NCBI RefSeq assembly: GCF_037975245.1
Contig: NC_092567.1
Span: 26,084,376-26,148,375, forward strand
Source of the DNA: Apostichopus japonicus
Taxonomy: Eukaryota > Echinodermata > Holothuroidea > Aspidochirotida > Stichopodidae
DNA length: 64,000 bases
Direction: 5' to 3'
The position numbers and the translations under genes were made by a program. This document shows positions 41,066 through 52,600 of the stretch, piece after piece; within the stretch, counting starts at the first letter, position 1; each line of letters starts with the position of its first letter. The notes under the pieces were generated by a model. That model was not told the origin of the DNA. It saw nothing but the letters and a program-made list of their open reading frames with translations, and made no database searches.

Positions 41066-42398
41066 CCTTGAGTTTTATAATGGTTTATTACAGTACGACA
41101 CTCATTACTTTATACGTTCTGGTATACTGCTTTGCTATTACATCGCTAACATCATACTACACTATATGTTATGCTGCTTTGTTTTTAACGCTGAAAAAAG
41201 ATAGCAATAAAATGATCAACTTTACCGTAAGTCGTACCAGAATTTACCTACAAATAATAAGCAGAAATCCTTGACGGAAATATCCGATGGAAGAGAGAAA
41301 TATAGATTTCGAGTCGGACTTCGTTTTGCTAGCGAAGATTAGTTTACTTCCAGGGCTTAAGTCGCTATATGAATACCTTTTGATTTATCCCTTACTTGGT
41401 ATAGGAACATATATATATATATATTGTAAAATTCTGTGGTTGTTACGCCTCGTCGAGTTTACATAGAACAAAACGCACCATGCATAATAGTTTATTTAGC
41501 TAGATGCAACGTATATATTTGGCACTTATAGCCACAATGGTTTGCTGCAAATGATTGTAACCTAACCTATAAATAGAAACATGTTACGTATTTACAGAGC
41601 TACATACAAATAAGATCTCTCTATTTGTGTCATATATATGTCCCTGGTGAATCCTCGCCTGCATGTACGAGCCTTCTATATAGCTATATGGTACGTAGTA
41701 TGCACGTAAATTCAGCAAGCAAATAGAACGAAGACTTAATGATATAGTTCACAACAGTCTTGGTACAAGTAGATTATCATTTCCCCTCCAAAATTATCTA
41801 CTTCATAAAAATATGGCAATAATATTACAATTCTATAGCAAGGAAAGAAGAAATAATATAGTTATATTGCGTTTATTTTTTTTTTAATTTTCCAATCCTG
41901 AGTTGCATTACATGCCATGTTAGCCTATATAACAAAATAATATGAAAGTACAGGCAATGGTATGTGTTAACTTGATTTCATTTTGAGTTTGAAATTATTC
42001 AGCTTAATTAATATGCAGAATTTACATAAAATGTTAAAGAATTCAATTACTGACATGTAGCATATCCCTCTTTATCTCTCTCTCTCCCTCTCTCTGTTTT
42101 CGATGATTCAAGGTTTAGGGGATCAATTGATAGGATGCAGCCGATTAAGGTCAATTACAACTGGTCACACAAAACTTGAAATAAAAATATATCACATTCA
42201 CCAAAAAAAAGGAGATAATTTGCATTTTCTTTTTCTGGTAATAAGGTCATAGTTTTTACCTGAAATATCCGCGTTGACTACGCTATATACAATAATTTGC
42301 AAAAAAAAAAAAAAAAACGGAGAAAATAAGTGCTTTCTTTTATAAATGTTTTTGATGCAACTTTCACCAGCAAGCAAGTGTCATCGCCAAATCCTGTG

Positions 42399-45300
42399 TT
42401 ATAAGCGTGATGTCGCTATAGGTAAATTACGATCGTACATGTCCGTATAAACTAGATTCTCAAAAGCAGATGGCGAGTCCACTCTTATTTTTTTAGTTGT
42501 CCCCTTTTGAATATTCAGTGATACGTTCCCGCCATATTTTTCGTACATTGAATTATATAGCTTTGCTATGTATTCTGATTCTCTCATTTCTAAGGGATCG
42601 TCTGCTCGGATATGATGTAAGACTATAATGCTGTTAACGATGACCAGAATCTGAAATAAGATATAAAAATATATGCTAAATGTAACATGTAATACATGCA
42701 GTATGCAATTTGTACTATTATGTATAACGTACAATATATAACGTGCTATTTATATGAAAGATTATGCATATGAAAGTTTAAAGTAAGCTTAAATCCATTG
42801 TATTGATACCATAGATATGTATACAAGTAGGAACGTTAATAGAAAGGTATATTTTAGAGGGTTACTCGGTTAACCGGAGGCTCATCTTCCCAGAGGCCAT
42901 TCTTAAATATAAGTGTTAGAAAAAACATATTTGTAAATGCAATAATCATTTTGAACAAGAACTAACATGTCACAAGATCATGAACAATATTAACAGATAA
43001 CTAAACGTAAACGAATGAAACTTCGCACGCAAGCATCAACACATAACATAAATATAACTTTCATTAAATAGATAAATAACGGGAAACGAATACAATGAGC
43101 CTATTAAAAAACATGAACATATAAGTAGGTAAGATGTGACAAACCTTGATATAAAAAAGTTAGAATTTAAGCATAATAAGATATTTAGAACATTAACATA
43201 AATAAAATAATGGGTGGGCCAACGGAAGAGTGATTTGTGATAAGGGAGGGGTGCATGGGCAATGGTAGAGATGATTTGTGATATGGGAGGGTAGACCAAC
43301 GGGAGAGATGAATTGTGATATGATAGGGCTGGGCCATCGGGAGAGATGATTTGTGATAAGGGAGGGGGTGGGCAAACGGTAGAGATGATTTCCGATATGG
43401 TAGGGGTGGGCCAACGGTAGAGATGATTTGTGATATGGAAGGGGTGGGCCAACGGGAGAGATGATTTGTGATATGTGAGGGGTGGGCCAACGGTAGAGAT
43501 GATTTGTGATTTTGGAGGGGCGGGCCAACGGGAGAGATTATTTGTGATATAGGAGGGGGTGGGCCAACGGTAGAGATGATTTGTGTTTTTCGAGGGGCGG
43601 GCCAACGGTAGAGATGATTTCCGATATGGTAGGGGTGGGCCAACGGTAGAGATGATTTGTGATATGGAAGGGGTGGGCCAACGGGAGAGATTATTTGTAA
43701 TATAGGAGGGGGTGGGCAACGGTAGAAATGATTTGTGATATGATGCTCAACTCCATTGTATATTTATACTTACTTCCATAACGAACAGGCAGACTTGAGA
43801 GACAGCGATAACAATCAGAAAGGGAACGACGGTTGCCATGACGTCATTTAAGCACCCCTAAAAAGATAACATGAAAAGAAGTAAAAGCGAATATTTATTA
43901 TTAATATTATATAAATTATTAATATTTTTTTCACTTTTTAAATGATTAGATTCATGCTAAAGAAAAAAACACAACTCCACATAAATGATCATAATCCTCT
44001 TTCTTACAAAAAAAAAAATGTTCACTATTTCGGATTAAGAGTGATGTGTCCCTATACATGTTGTTGGCAATAACTACAAAACATAATTATCGAGAAAATC
44101 ATTCATCATATTGCTTGATTTACGATAAATTCTTACCATTTGATACATGAATTCGTTAGGTATCGGTCGATCGATGCCTTGGCAAGCTTTCAGGTTTATT
44201 GGGTACAAATTATTCCGGGTTGAGTTTGGATGTAAGAGGCAGCAAGATGGCGGTAAATTTGGTATAGCCTCTCCTTGGAAATGTGCCAGCCGTTCCAATT
44301 CTAGCCATTCACTATCAGCCCATGAATCGTAAGATACACTACCACAGCAAGTCAACTGAGATAAGAAAGAAGGCAGAGAGCACGTTCTAAAAACACGAGA
44401 AGAGTGTTTATATCGGCTAGGAAATGCTCTGTTATGACATAAACAGTAAGAATTAATATTTAGTAAATAGCATAAATAAGAATAAAGAACAGCTTCAGTG
44501 TATTTGATTTACCTCTGTCTGTAATATATCTATATCGGCTGTGACGTCATCAGCACCGTAAACACCATACGCTGTATCAATACTCGTCTCGATTGTACTG
44601 CTAATATTTTCAGTCTGAGTAAAAAAAAAAAGTGAACAAGGGCTGATTATTGGTTATGTTAATAGATGTAATAATTAAATCACGTTTGAGATATGAAATA
44701 TTCCACACTAGGGGAGTCGAGAGGGGTGGGTGGGGTGGTTGGGGGGGTGTTGACATTCAAACCAGAAAGGGATGACATATGTATAGCCTACATATTGAGG
44801 TCACTAACATATATTGACGTATATATGCAATGTAGGCGTATAAAGATTATCCTCGGAAAATTTCCCCTTGTCCCAGGTCAGGGGCAACTGGCGGCAGAAT
44901 TCTGTGAGGGGGACTAGGAGCTAAGCAGCAAGGTCCGGAATCGAGCAGAGGGTTCGTGATAAAGGTTAGGGTGGATCAGTCCAGGGCTTCAACGAAGCAG
45001 TAAAATTATTCATACGCCAATCAATGGACCATAACTTACTCGTGGACATAAAATTCCCGGTCCCGACCTGACCGTCAACACCACTGTCTCAAGCATTGTC
45101 ACGTCTTTAATATTTATCGTTAACTATCATCCAGGATAAATTTAACCTTCAAGTTGAAACTGGACTTACCATTAACAAACTGAACGCTGTGACTATTGCA
45201 AAAATAACAGCTGTCAGTGAACTGATTAAGACGAGCGAGAAATGCTGCAAACAGAAAGACAAAACATTATCACTATTATACATGACTGTGCGTGTTTATC

Positions 45301-47050
45301 AATGAAATGTGATGATTAATAATGGTCATATTTCCACGGATTTAGTCAACGCTTTATTAAGATGTAAATATAGCATGCAGCGTATCAATTGAAATAGAAT
45401 CTAAGTCACTAAAGGAAAGAAAATATCGACAAAACTTAAAGTAAAATTTGACTACATATTTTCAGTTCAAGTATGTTGGAACAATACTATTCTGCTACAT
45501 GCCATGTTCACCCATCACCCGCCACCCCACCCACCCCACCTCCTTGAGGGTGTCGAGAGGGAACAAATTTAGCACCGGGTCACATTCTGAAGTCTTCATT
45601 TCATGATTCAGGCGTATATATAGTTTATTCTATATTTTTCGGACCCTACAATTGACCGGGCCCTAGCCTGTTGAGCTTTTTCACCCCTCCGTCAGGCCTC
45701 TCAAACCCCTATTCCAGCCCCAACCCCCTCTCCAACCCCTACTAACAGAGACTAGTCGGTAATAAATCACCAAGAGTCTTGTGTATCTTCGTACCAAGAA
45801 CAAAATGCCTCTCCTCCTGTATTGAACGCCGTAAAGGCCAAAAAGTACGCCAACCACTGCGACGGCACACTCAACAGCAGGTGTTACCAGGCAAGCTAGG
45901 AAGAGTGGTCCCATCGCTAGGAGGATTCCCTCTCTTCCGGGTAACTTGTTGACCTCGATCCATGTCCATAGACTGACACCACCAGTAAGGAACGCCACAA
46001 GCTATATAGCATGGAGAAGAAAGAAGGATACATTAACAACTGCGTTAATATTTAACATTGTTATGGTGCCGTCTTTAACGTTAGAAACGAAAGCAAATCT
46101 ATTCCAGAAATGTAGCCTATACCTTTGAAACTTCCAATAATTTTGAACATGCTAAAATGTGGACCAAAACCGATGATTTTCATAGAAGAAGCAAATTCGA
46201 TTACCATAACTAGATCAGTAGATAAGACTTTTCAATTAGAATAAGTTTAAGATTAAGATTAAGATTTGTACTGTAGACAAGTTTTCCAATGAGAATCAAG
46301 TCCCATAGACAAAAGAATGGGTACGGTGTAGAGGGGAACAAATGAGGACGCGAAAGTATGTTTCTACCCCTAATTTTTTACCTATAGAGTTGCCCTCCAG
46401 GGCATTGATGGATCATTCAGTCGGATCCTTTGCATTACGGATTGCCAGATAAAATATTGAACTACGGATAACGGATCGAAATAAAAAACTTTAACGAACT
46501 ATTTACAGATTAGATCGAAATTTCGAGAAAAACTTAAGTCACAATTTCCAGAAAAGAGTTGGAAAATATGGAATGAAATAGTCGTATAAGTTTTGAGATA
46601 ACATTTCCAGCAAAATGTGGAAACTTCAAAATAAAAGTCGAAATGTTGTGATCGAAGATCCTAAATTTGGGGTACAAAGTAAAATTCCGGTATAAAATTG
46701 TGAGATAAAGTCAATCTTTTGAGAAGAAAATGTCGAAATGTCACTTTATCTTCTAGCCTACATTTTGAATCTAAATATTTTCTGGAGAAGATCCTCAGAT
46801 TCTGTCAGTTTTCACAACTTTTATGTCTTCCTACGCCGCTATGGCTTAAGGTAATGAGTAGGGTTTAACTTAAAAATATTTAAAAACATTTAAGATATGG
46901 ATGGGAACTTACCAGCAGCATAAAATTGAAGAAAAAACTAGAATATTTGGAGCAGGAACGATCCCGTTGGTCTTGCAAATCAGAATCCGTAGAAGTAGAT
47001 TCACGTAGTAACTGCCTTTGTGACGTCACACTTATTTGAGGGGATGCCAT
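42399..47050 (-). CDS. Tetraspanin A
   Basis: Seven coding exons in transcript order: 46913-47050, 45795-46001, 45170-45244, 44513-44614, 44137-44355, 43774-43857, 42399-42650, all phase 0, giving about 358 residues. The N-tail is long (MASPQISVTSQRQLLRESTS ...). TM1 starts FFFNFMLLLVAFLTGGVSLW; TM2 is LFLACLVTPAVECAVAVVGV; TM3 is FSLVLISSLTAVIFAIVTAF. The large loop carries LTCCGS, PPSCC, ACQG and GCLND, again six cysteines, plus glycosylation sites NIS and NST. TM4 spans the last two exons (VVPFLIVIAVSQVCLFVME|ILVIVNSIIVL). The cytoplasmic tail is unusually long, about 70 residues, with many charged residues and EYIAKLYNSMYEKYGG. It is a tandem paralogue of tetraspanin B: both TM3 exons are exactly 25 codons with the same phase. 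Confidence 0.88.
43200..43745 (+). repeat. About 38-bp minisatellite in tetraspanin A intron
   Basis: About 14 units of GGTGGGCCAACGGTAGAGAT followed by GATTTGTGATATGGAA. It ends about 30 bp before the donor of exon 43774-43857. Minus-strand frames read as repeated YHKSSLPLAHP-like text, a composition artefact. Confidence 0.92.
44356..46912 (-). other. Tetraspanin A introns (interrupted by its exons)
   Basis: Introns of roughly 160 to 910 bp. A G-rich patch lies at 44720-44755 and a C-rich patch at 45510-45545. No transposon was recognised. Confidence 0.55.
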
Positions 47051-48811
47051 ATTTTCGTACCTAAAAAAATCTTGTAATTATCGAAACGAAAAACTGATAT
47101 AAAGTTCTTGAAAGAAGAATGTTTCCCGTGAAAATAATCGTTGGTTTGAAGTAAAATCGGGTGCATTTCAGAAATCGCGGAACCACTACTATATAAGTCG
47201 ACATGCAGAATTTGTGTATGTGTATAGCAATCTACATCCTTCATTATATTCACAATGAGTTGCGATCAAAACACGTTAGCTGATGTTAGCAATCTAAGCC
47301 AATTATTTGAATTAACGCTATATTCGCTCTTAAATCATAATAAATTCATGTAATTTGCTCTCAAATGTTAGTTAAAATGTTAGTTAACCGGTCAAATTCA
47401 ATCAAAAAACTTCATAAACATATTACAGGCTACCATTAAGTTGAACATGTATCCATATTGAAATTATTCCAAAGATTAATGAAAGTCACTGGAATTCAGT
47501 ATGCAACTTTCTATTTTACTTTGACCGTATTCAGGACATGTATTAAACAACCAAGAAATGTTAAAAAAAGTAGCACAAATTATTCCACAGAACGATTGTC
47601 CAGGTTCACGTTTTCCAAAAGTAAAATATTCCGTTCAGTAGACGGTTTGCCGATGTGTAGATGCATACTTATCCTATAAATCCAGTAAATTAGCAGGTTT
47701 ATCTTCTTAAACAGCATAAAATAAGTTCTTCTTGCAAGTTATCGTAATTTGAATTTATTTATGCAATAGTAGCTGACCAATAGTTATAATTTATAAAGCA
47801 TTCTGCGTAATCACTGTAGAGCTCCTGTATACTAACACGTGTTTTTAATGCTTCAACACAATGGCCTATACTGCTAGCAAAGCCAGTTCTAATCGCGCCC
47901 ACTCGAAATCTTTGGCATAGTTTTCAACCTCCAATTACAACAAATGCCCTATGCAGTGTACAGTAGGGCCTAGCTACTATGGATTCCATTACGTAATTGT
48001 ATTTGACTACGTAGTAGCCTAGACATTCATTGAATGGACAAAAGAAGGATTAACTCAATGAAAGATAAACTCAGAGAATGAAAGACATTAAGGAAACGAA
48101 TCAATAGAATTCGACCTCTGTAAAGGCAGTGGAGTGTTGGATCGAAAAAGGGTGTTTCCTTCAAAATAAACCACGTCATCGTGTTAACTATAACAAGAAT
48201 TATACTCTCTGTGAAAGGCAACCATTGTAAGAAACAATTTTTTTTATTAGATATAGCCCTAACGGGGAGCAAGTTCTCTTACCAGTCTCTGACCATAGCC
48301 CTATCAACACCATGATTGAATGACTTAATGTCATCATTTATTAGTGCTCACGGCGACTGGATAGTTTAGACACTAGAAATAGATGAATTTTAATTGTTTC
48401 TCACGGCTTGTAGTAATTTCTTTTGTGCCTCATGATATCACGTTTCAATAAATGACGTGTATACCCCGCTTCAAAGATGCGACGAACGTAGAATGAATTG
48501 TGGTATGACGTAGAGTTAGATAAGAACCAATCACGAAATAGCAACTTTTTTAATGAGTGAAACCTGTCTTATGCCGGATAAGTGATATATCTAATGTATG
48601 CTATTATAGAATTGTGTAACATTTATCCTAAATGTAGTAATTAACCTTCCCAAATAGTTAAAATAATCATCTTAATGGATGTTAAACTTATATTAATCTA
48701 ATTTTGTGTTACACATTACTGTCAGTTGATTGGTGACAGTATAGGCAGGATGACAGAGTAGACAGTTCATGTTTTTGTTGTTGTTAAAGTCCTATATGTA
48801 TTTGTATGAGA

Positions 48812-48863
48812 TTTGGCTAAGATGTGTAGTAGCCTATCTGTTCGAGGGGAATGGTGATGCACC
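48812..48863 (+). mobile_element. Fragment of the U2-headed element
   Basis: TTTGGCTAAGATGTGTAGTA, then CTATCTGTTCGAGGGGAATG and GTGATGCACC, matches the head of the element at 12712 with small deletions and one insertion. It breaks off in a C run and runs straight into the GTAGTAGC array. Confidence 0.6.
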
Positions 48864-48874
48864 CCCCCCCCGTT

Positions 48875-49545
48875 TAGGGTAGTGGCGCCACTAATTTACA
48901 GTAGCAACGCCGTCTGTAGCAGTAGTAGCATCGCCTATTTAGAGTACTAGCGCCATCTTTTTACAGCAGCCTCGTCACTTAGAAGTAGTAGCACCTCCTG
49001 TTTAGAGTAGTAGCACCTCCTGTTTAGAGTAGTAGCCAAGGGCGTAGGAACCGGGGGGCTGGGGGCGCCAGCCCCCCCAGTGAAAAATATGGAGGGGGAA
49101 GTATCATTCCGCCCCCCCCCCCCCCGCTTTGCAAGTCAGAAAACCCCTTTTTCATTTCCAAATGAGAAAAACATCTCATTTGGAGCACCAAATTGCATCT
49201 AAGGCCAGGTGAAAATGCAAAATTATTTACAAAATGGAGTGGGTGTTGAAGTGTGCTATATTGTACCAAATTGCATCTGAGGCCACCTGGAAATGCCACA
49301 AATTTCCAAAGGGGAGGGGGACACCCCCTTCCCTTAGACCCCTCCCCAGGCCGGCCATCAGTCGTCAGCCCCCCACTCAAAAGTACCTTTCTACGCCATT
49401 GGACTAGTAGCACCTCCTGTTTAGAGTAGTAGCACCTCCTGTTTAGGGTAGTAGCACCTTCTGTTTTGGGTAGTAGCACCTCCTGTGTCAGAGCCGTCTC
49501 TATATACGGCTCTGTCCTGTGTAGAGTAGTAGCGCCACCTATAGT
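48875..49545 (+). repeat. About 20-21-bp tandem array (GTAGTAGCACCTCCTGTTTA), split by a transposon
   Basis: Diverged units at the left (TAGCGCCATCT type) become regular to the right. The array is interrupted at 49036-49402 by a MITE and resumes after it. Confidence 0.85.
49036..49402. mobile_element. hAT-like MITE inserted in the GTAG array
   Basis: Ends CCAAGGGCGTAGGAA and, reversed, CCAATGGCGTAGAAA are inverted repeats of about 15 bp. Flanks AGTAGTAG (49028-49035) and ACTAGTAG (49403-49410) agree at 7 of 8 bases, a probable 8-bp duplication. An internal direct repeat, CCAAATTGCATCTAAGGCCA, lies near 49189 and 49266. Confidence 0.7.
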
Positions 49546-49666
49546 CCTTTTGGCGTTCAATACTTCTACTCTTCTTTAGTTTACCTCATCGCGACAATCA
49601 TGTGATGCTTTCATGAAACCCTCAGGAATTAACTAACTTTATTTTTAGACGTATCATCAATTCAAA

Positions 49667-52600
49667 ATGCCGGGCTCCTCTGTTGATCATTCACTTTACT
49701 TTGCAAGGAACTGGGTAAGTGTAAATGTAATTTTATGTGTAGTGTGAATTTTTAGTTTGAATATGTCAGTAGTAAGTCCACCGTACTCCGTATCTTAGTT
49801 CTGAAGAAGTAATATCTGTCTGCTGACCGAGACGAATTTTACAACAAGTAATAACTAATAGGAATAGGCTATCATGTGTATTGTCTACAACTGCACTCAC
49901 GTTCACAGTACATTACTCCATGACATGACTCGATACAGAGAAGTTCTAACGTTAGTCCTAACGCTAGAGTCTAGGCCTACAATTAGGTGCTTCCTACTTT
50001 TGCCTAGCATATTATAACAACATTCGCATAACAAAGGTATCTGGAAGCAAATGATTATCAGTAAATTTCAAAACTGCATACTAGAGAAATGCGGTAATGC
50101 ATATGAAGTATTAACATCTGTTAACTGTTTATTATGCTATTGCTAGTCAATAATGTATAACTCAGCCAAGCAATATTGTTATGGGATTGTATCGGCTACA
50201 ATTTGCATTTATGAATAGTATCACAACAATGGCACCAACAAGAAACCTTTCTAAGCTCCTTTAATATCAGAATTTTTTTTTTTTCTAGTTGATTGACAGA
50301 TATAATTATCTCAAGTAATTTCATATCATTGCTGTATGTTTTATTTGTATCAATAGTTTGGTTATCCAACATCATATCCTCAAAGTGATGATAAAGGCAT
50401 GTTATTGTGTTTCTATTTGTCAGGTGGGGTTTTTCCTGCTGGGAGTCACAAATACTCTCCCTTATGCTATGGTCACGACAGCTGCTAACAGCATTGCTGA
50501 CAGGTGAGAGTTTTCAACCTCTGACTGCAAACTAGAGGATGTGACCCAGAAATATTTATGGGGGTCATGGAATTTTGCAAGTACAAGTTAACAAAGTTTT
50601 CAACAGTTTTCAGGGTTTACAGATGTCTATAGTCCAAGCTAGCTTGATTATACTTTATGAGTATTGATTCTAAAGGCAGGTATCTAGTTGGTTGTGGCTC
50701 AGTCCCCATAGAAACATCCTGGGACATAACAGTTTGTAGACTGATGATTTAAAATAAGTAAAATCGTAGATCATGTCAGATGATACTTTCTTAGGCATAT
50801 ATTTATGCTATAAATTTAGTCAGTAATTAATATAGAAATGCAACATTGTACTAATAAATACATGTCATTTGTTTGGTTGAGACTGAGATCCCCCCCCCCT
50901 TCCCCTTTCCAGGATCCACACATGAAGATGTGGTATCCAAAAATAAAATTTGTTGTTTTCTTCCACCAAGATTGCACAGTATGTTATAAAGTTAGGCATG
51001 CATTTAAGTTACTGTACTAGCTTGCTAATTGCTAACCAAGGCATATTAAAGGTATGCTGTATTGGCCCGATATATGCTAGATATTCAAATATGGTCACCT
51101 TTGGTTGAAATTCTTGAACTGTTTTTGTTACAATCTTTGAGGAAATTGTCCTCACTTAGACATTTACTCATCTTGTGTGTTCCTTAAAAATGTCTGAGAA
51201 CAATTTGGAGAGTAAAGACCTCCAGGAAAATACCTTTTGATGACTTCTAGCAATTATAGGGGGCAATATTTTGGGGCCTATATACTGACTACCTTTAATC
51301 ACATATATTTCGTAGTTAACTGGAAATCATATATTTCTTTCAAAAAGTAAACAAGGGATTGTGTTTTAAAATTACATACATTATATATTTTTATTGAGTG
51401 ATAAATCCATTTCAGTGTGGATTTTGTGGATGGTTTGATCAGAATTATGGATACGCTCAGACAAAAGTTTCTTTTCTAAAAGTACAGTAGCATTTGTCTT
51501 GTTTCAGAATGTATTGTCTAGCTCCAAAACACAGCCTAACCTGAAATTTTAGTTATACTTGATGACCGTACACAAAGTTTCGGTGTAGCAAAAATGTCTG
51601 AATGTACAAGCTTGAGAGAAACGAAGTATGTAACTAGGTGTAAAGCATCCATCTTGCTTTTCAGAAATTAACTTTAACTGCTCCGTAACATAAGATATTT
51701 TTTTTTTTTTTAAAGTTAACATAGCAATATGTTTTAAACCGGATTTGGAATGATACACAGCATTTTTTTTTAAATTTAGAGAATTATAATGAAAACATTC
51801 TTCTCAAATATGTTTTTTTCTACAGCTGGAAACGACCACAGTTTGTTCCAACCGTTTATGGGGCTGCTGGATCGGCTACCATCATAGCTAAAAGTAAGTA
51901 AAGTTGATCATCTTACAGATGCTCAAAACTCATGCTAAGTTAGTTAGCAAGATATTATTTAAACAGAATAAATTGATTTAAATTAGAAATAGCATATATT
52001 ATAACTAGATATTCATATCTTGAACCCTAAAATTGAGCTTTTCTCTGATTTAATGCAGCTGTAAATGCAGTACTTGTCAATAAAGTTCATTATGGATGGC
52101 GCTTCCTTGTCAACAGCTGTTTCCTTGTAATAGGTAAGTTTGTTTCATTTGGTTATAAATGATTATAAATTTATACATACAGTACTAGAACATTTGGCAG
52201 TACAGGAAAAAATATGTATAGTTGTTATCAGATCTGTTTATTGAAAAACAATCCCGGTACAGATTTATTGAATAATTGTGTGTATATACGCTAGAAAGGT
52301 TGGGACTTTACATGGCAAATCTGAAGAAATTTACCACCAATTCCAAATACTTACTACACAGTACTTACTACAGTACTTAGTATTCAATACTTACAATAGT
52401 AATACTAACTATACAGTACACATGATGCAGGTCGACAAGGTCAAATGTGTTTGACCAATTCCAAATTAAAGTAAGTTTGAAATTATCTGATTTTCATACA
52501 AGGGAATAAATTAACTAATAATCAATAGCAAGTTGTAAATGTGAAAAAAGGGGCAAAATATCCTAATAATATTTGGTTGTGGAAAGAGAAATGAATGAAA

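Larger units (their letters stand above)
39070..42398. other. Spacer between tetraspanin A and tetraspanin B
   Basis: Holds the 52-bp palindrome and MITE copy 3. A C run lies at 40629-40643 just left of that MITE. The promoter and any leader exon of tetraspanin B should be here but were not identified. Confidence 0.6.
47051..49666. other. Spacer between tetraspanin A and the CLN3-like gene (divergent)
   Basis: Must hold both promoters. Besides the repeats entered separately, the only gene signal is a probable leader-exon acceptor (ATTTTTAG) at about 49647, 20 bp before the CLN3-like start codon. Confidence 0.5.

Noticed and set aside
41056-41274. 72-residue hydrophobic plus-strand frame
   Set aside because: Begins in the MITE end, has no splice context or homology, and hydrophobicity follows from AT-rich codons.
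43036-43719. 227-residue minus-strand frame with repeated SSLPLAHP-like text
   Set aside because: Translated minisatellite; it lies in a tetraspanin A intron on the same strand, without family similarity.
49024-49560. 178-residue minus-strand frame
   Set aside because: Runs across a MITE and the surrounding GTAG array; no coding signal.
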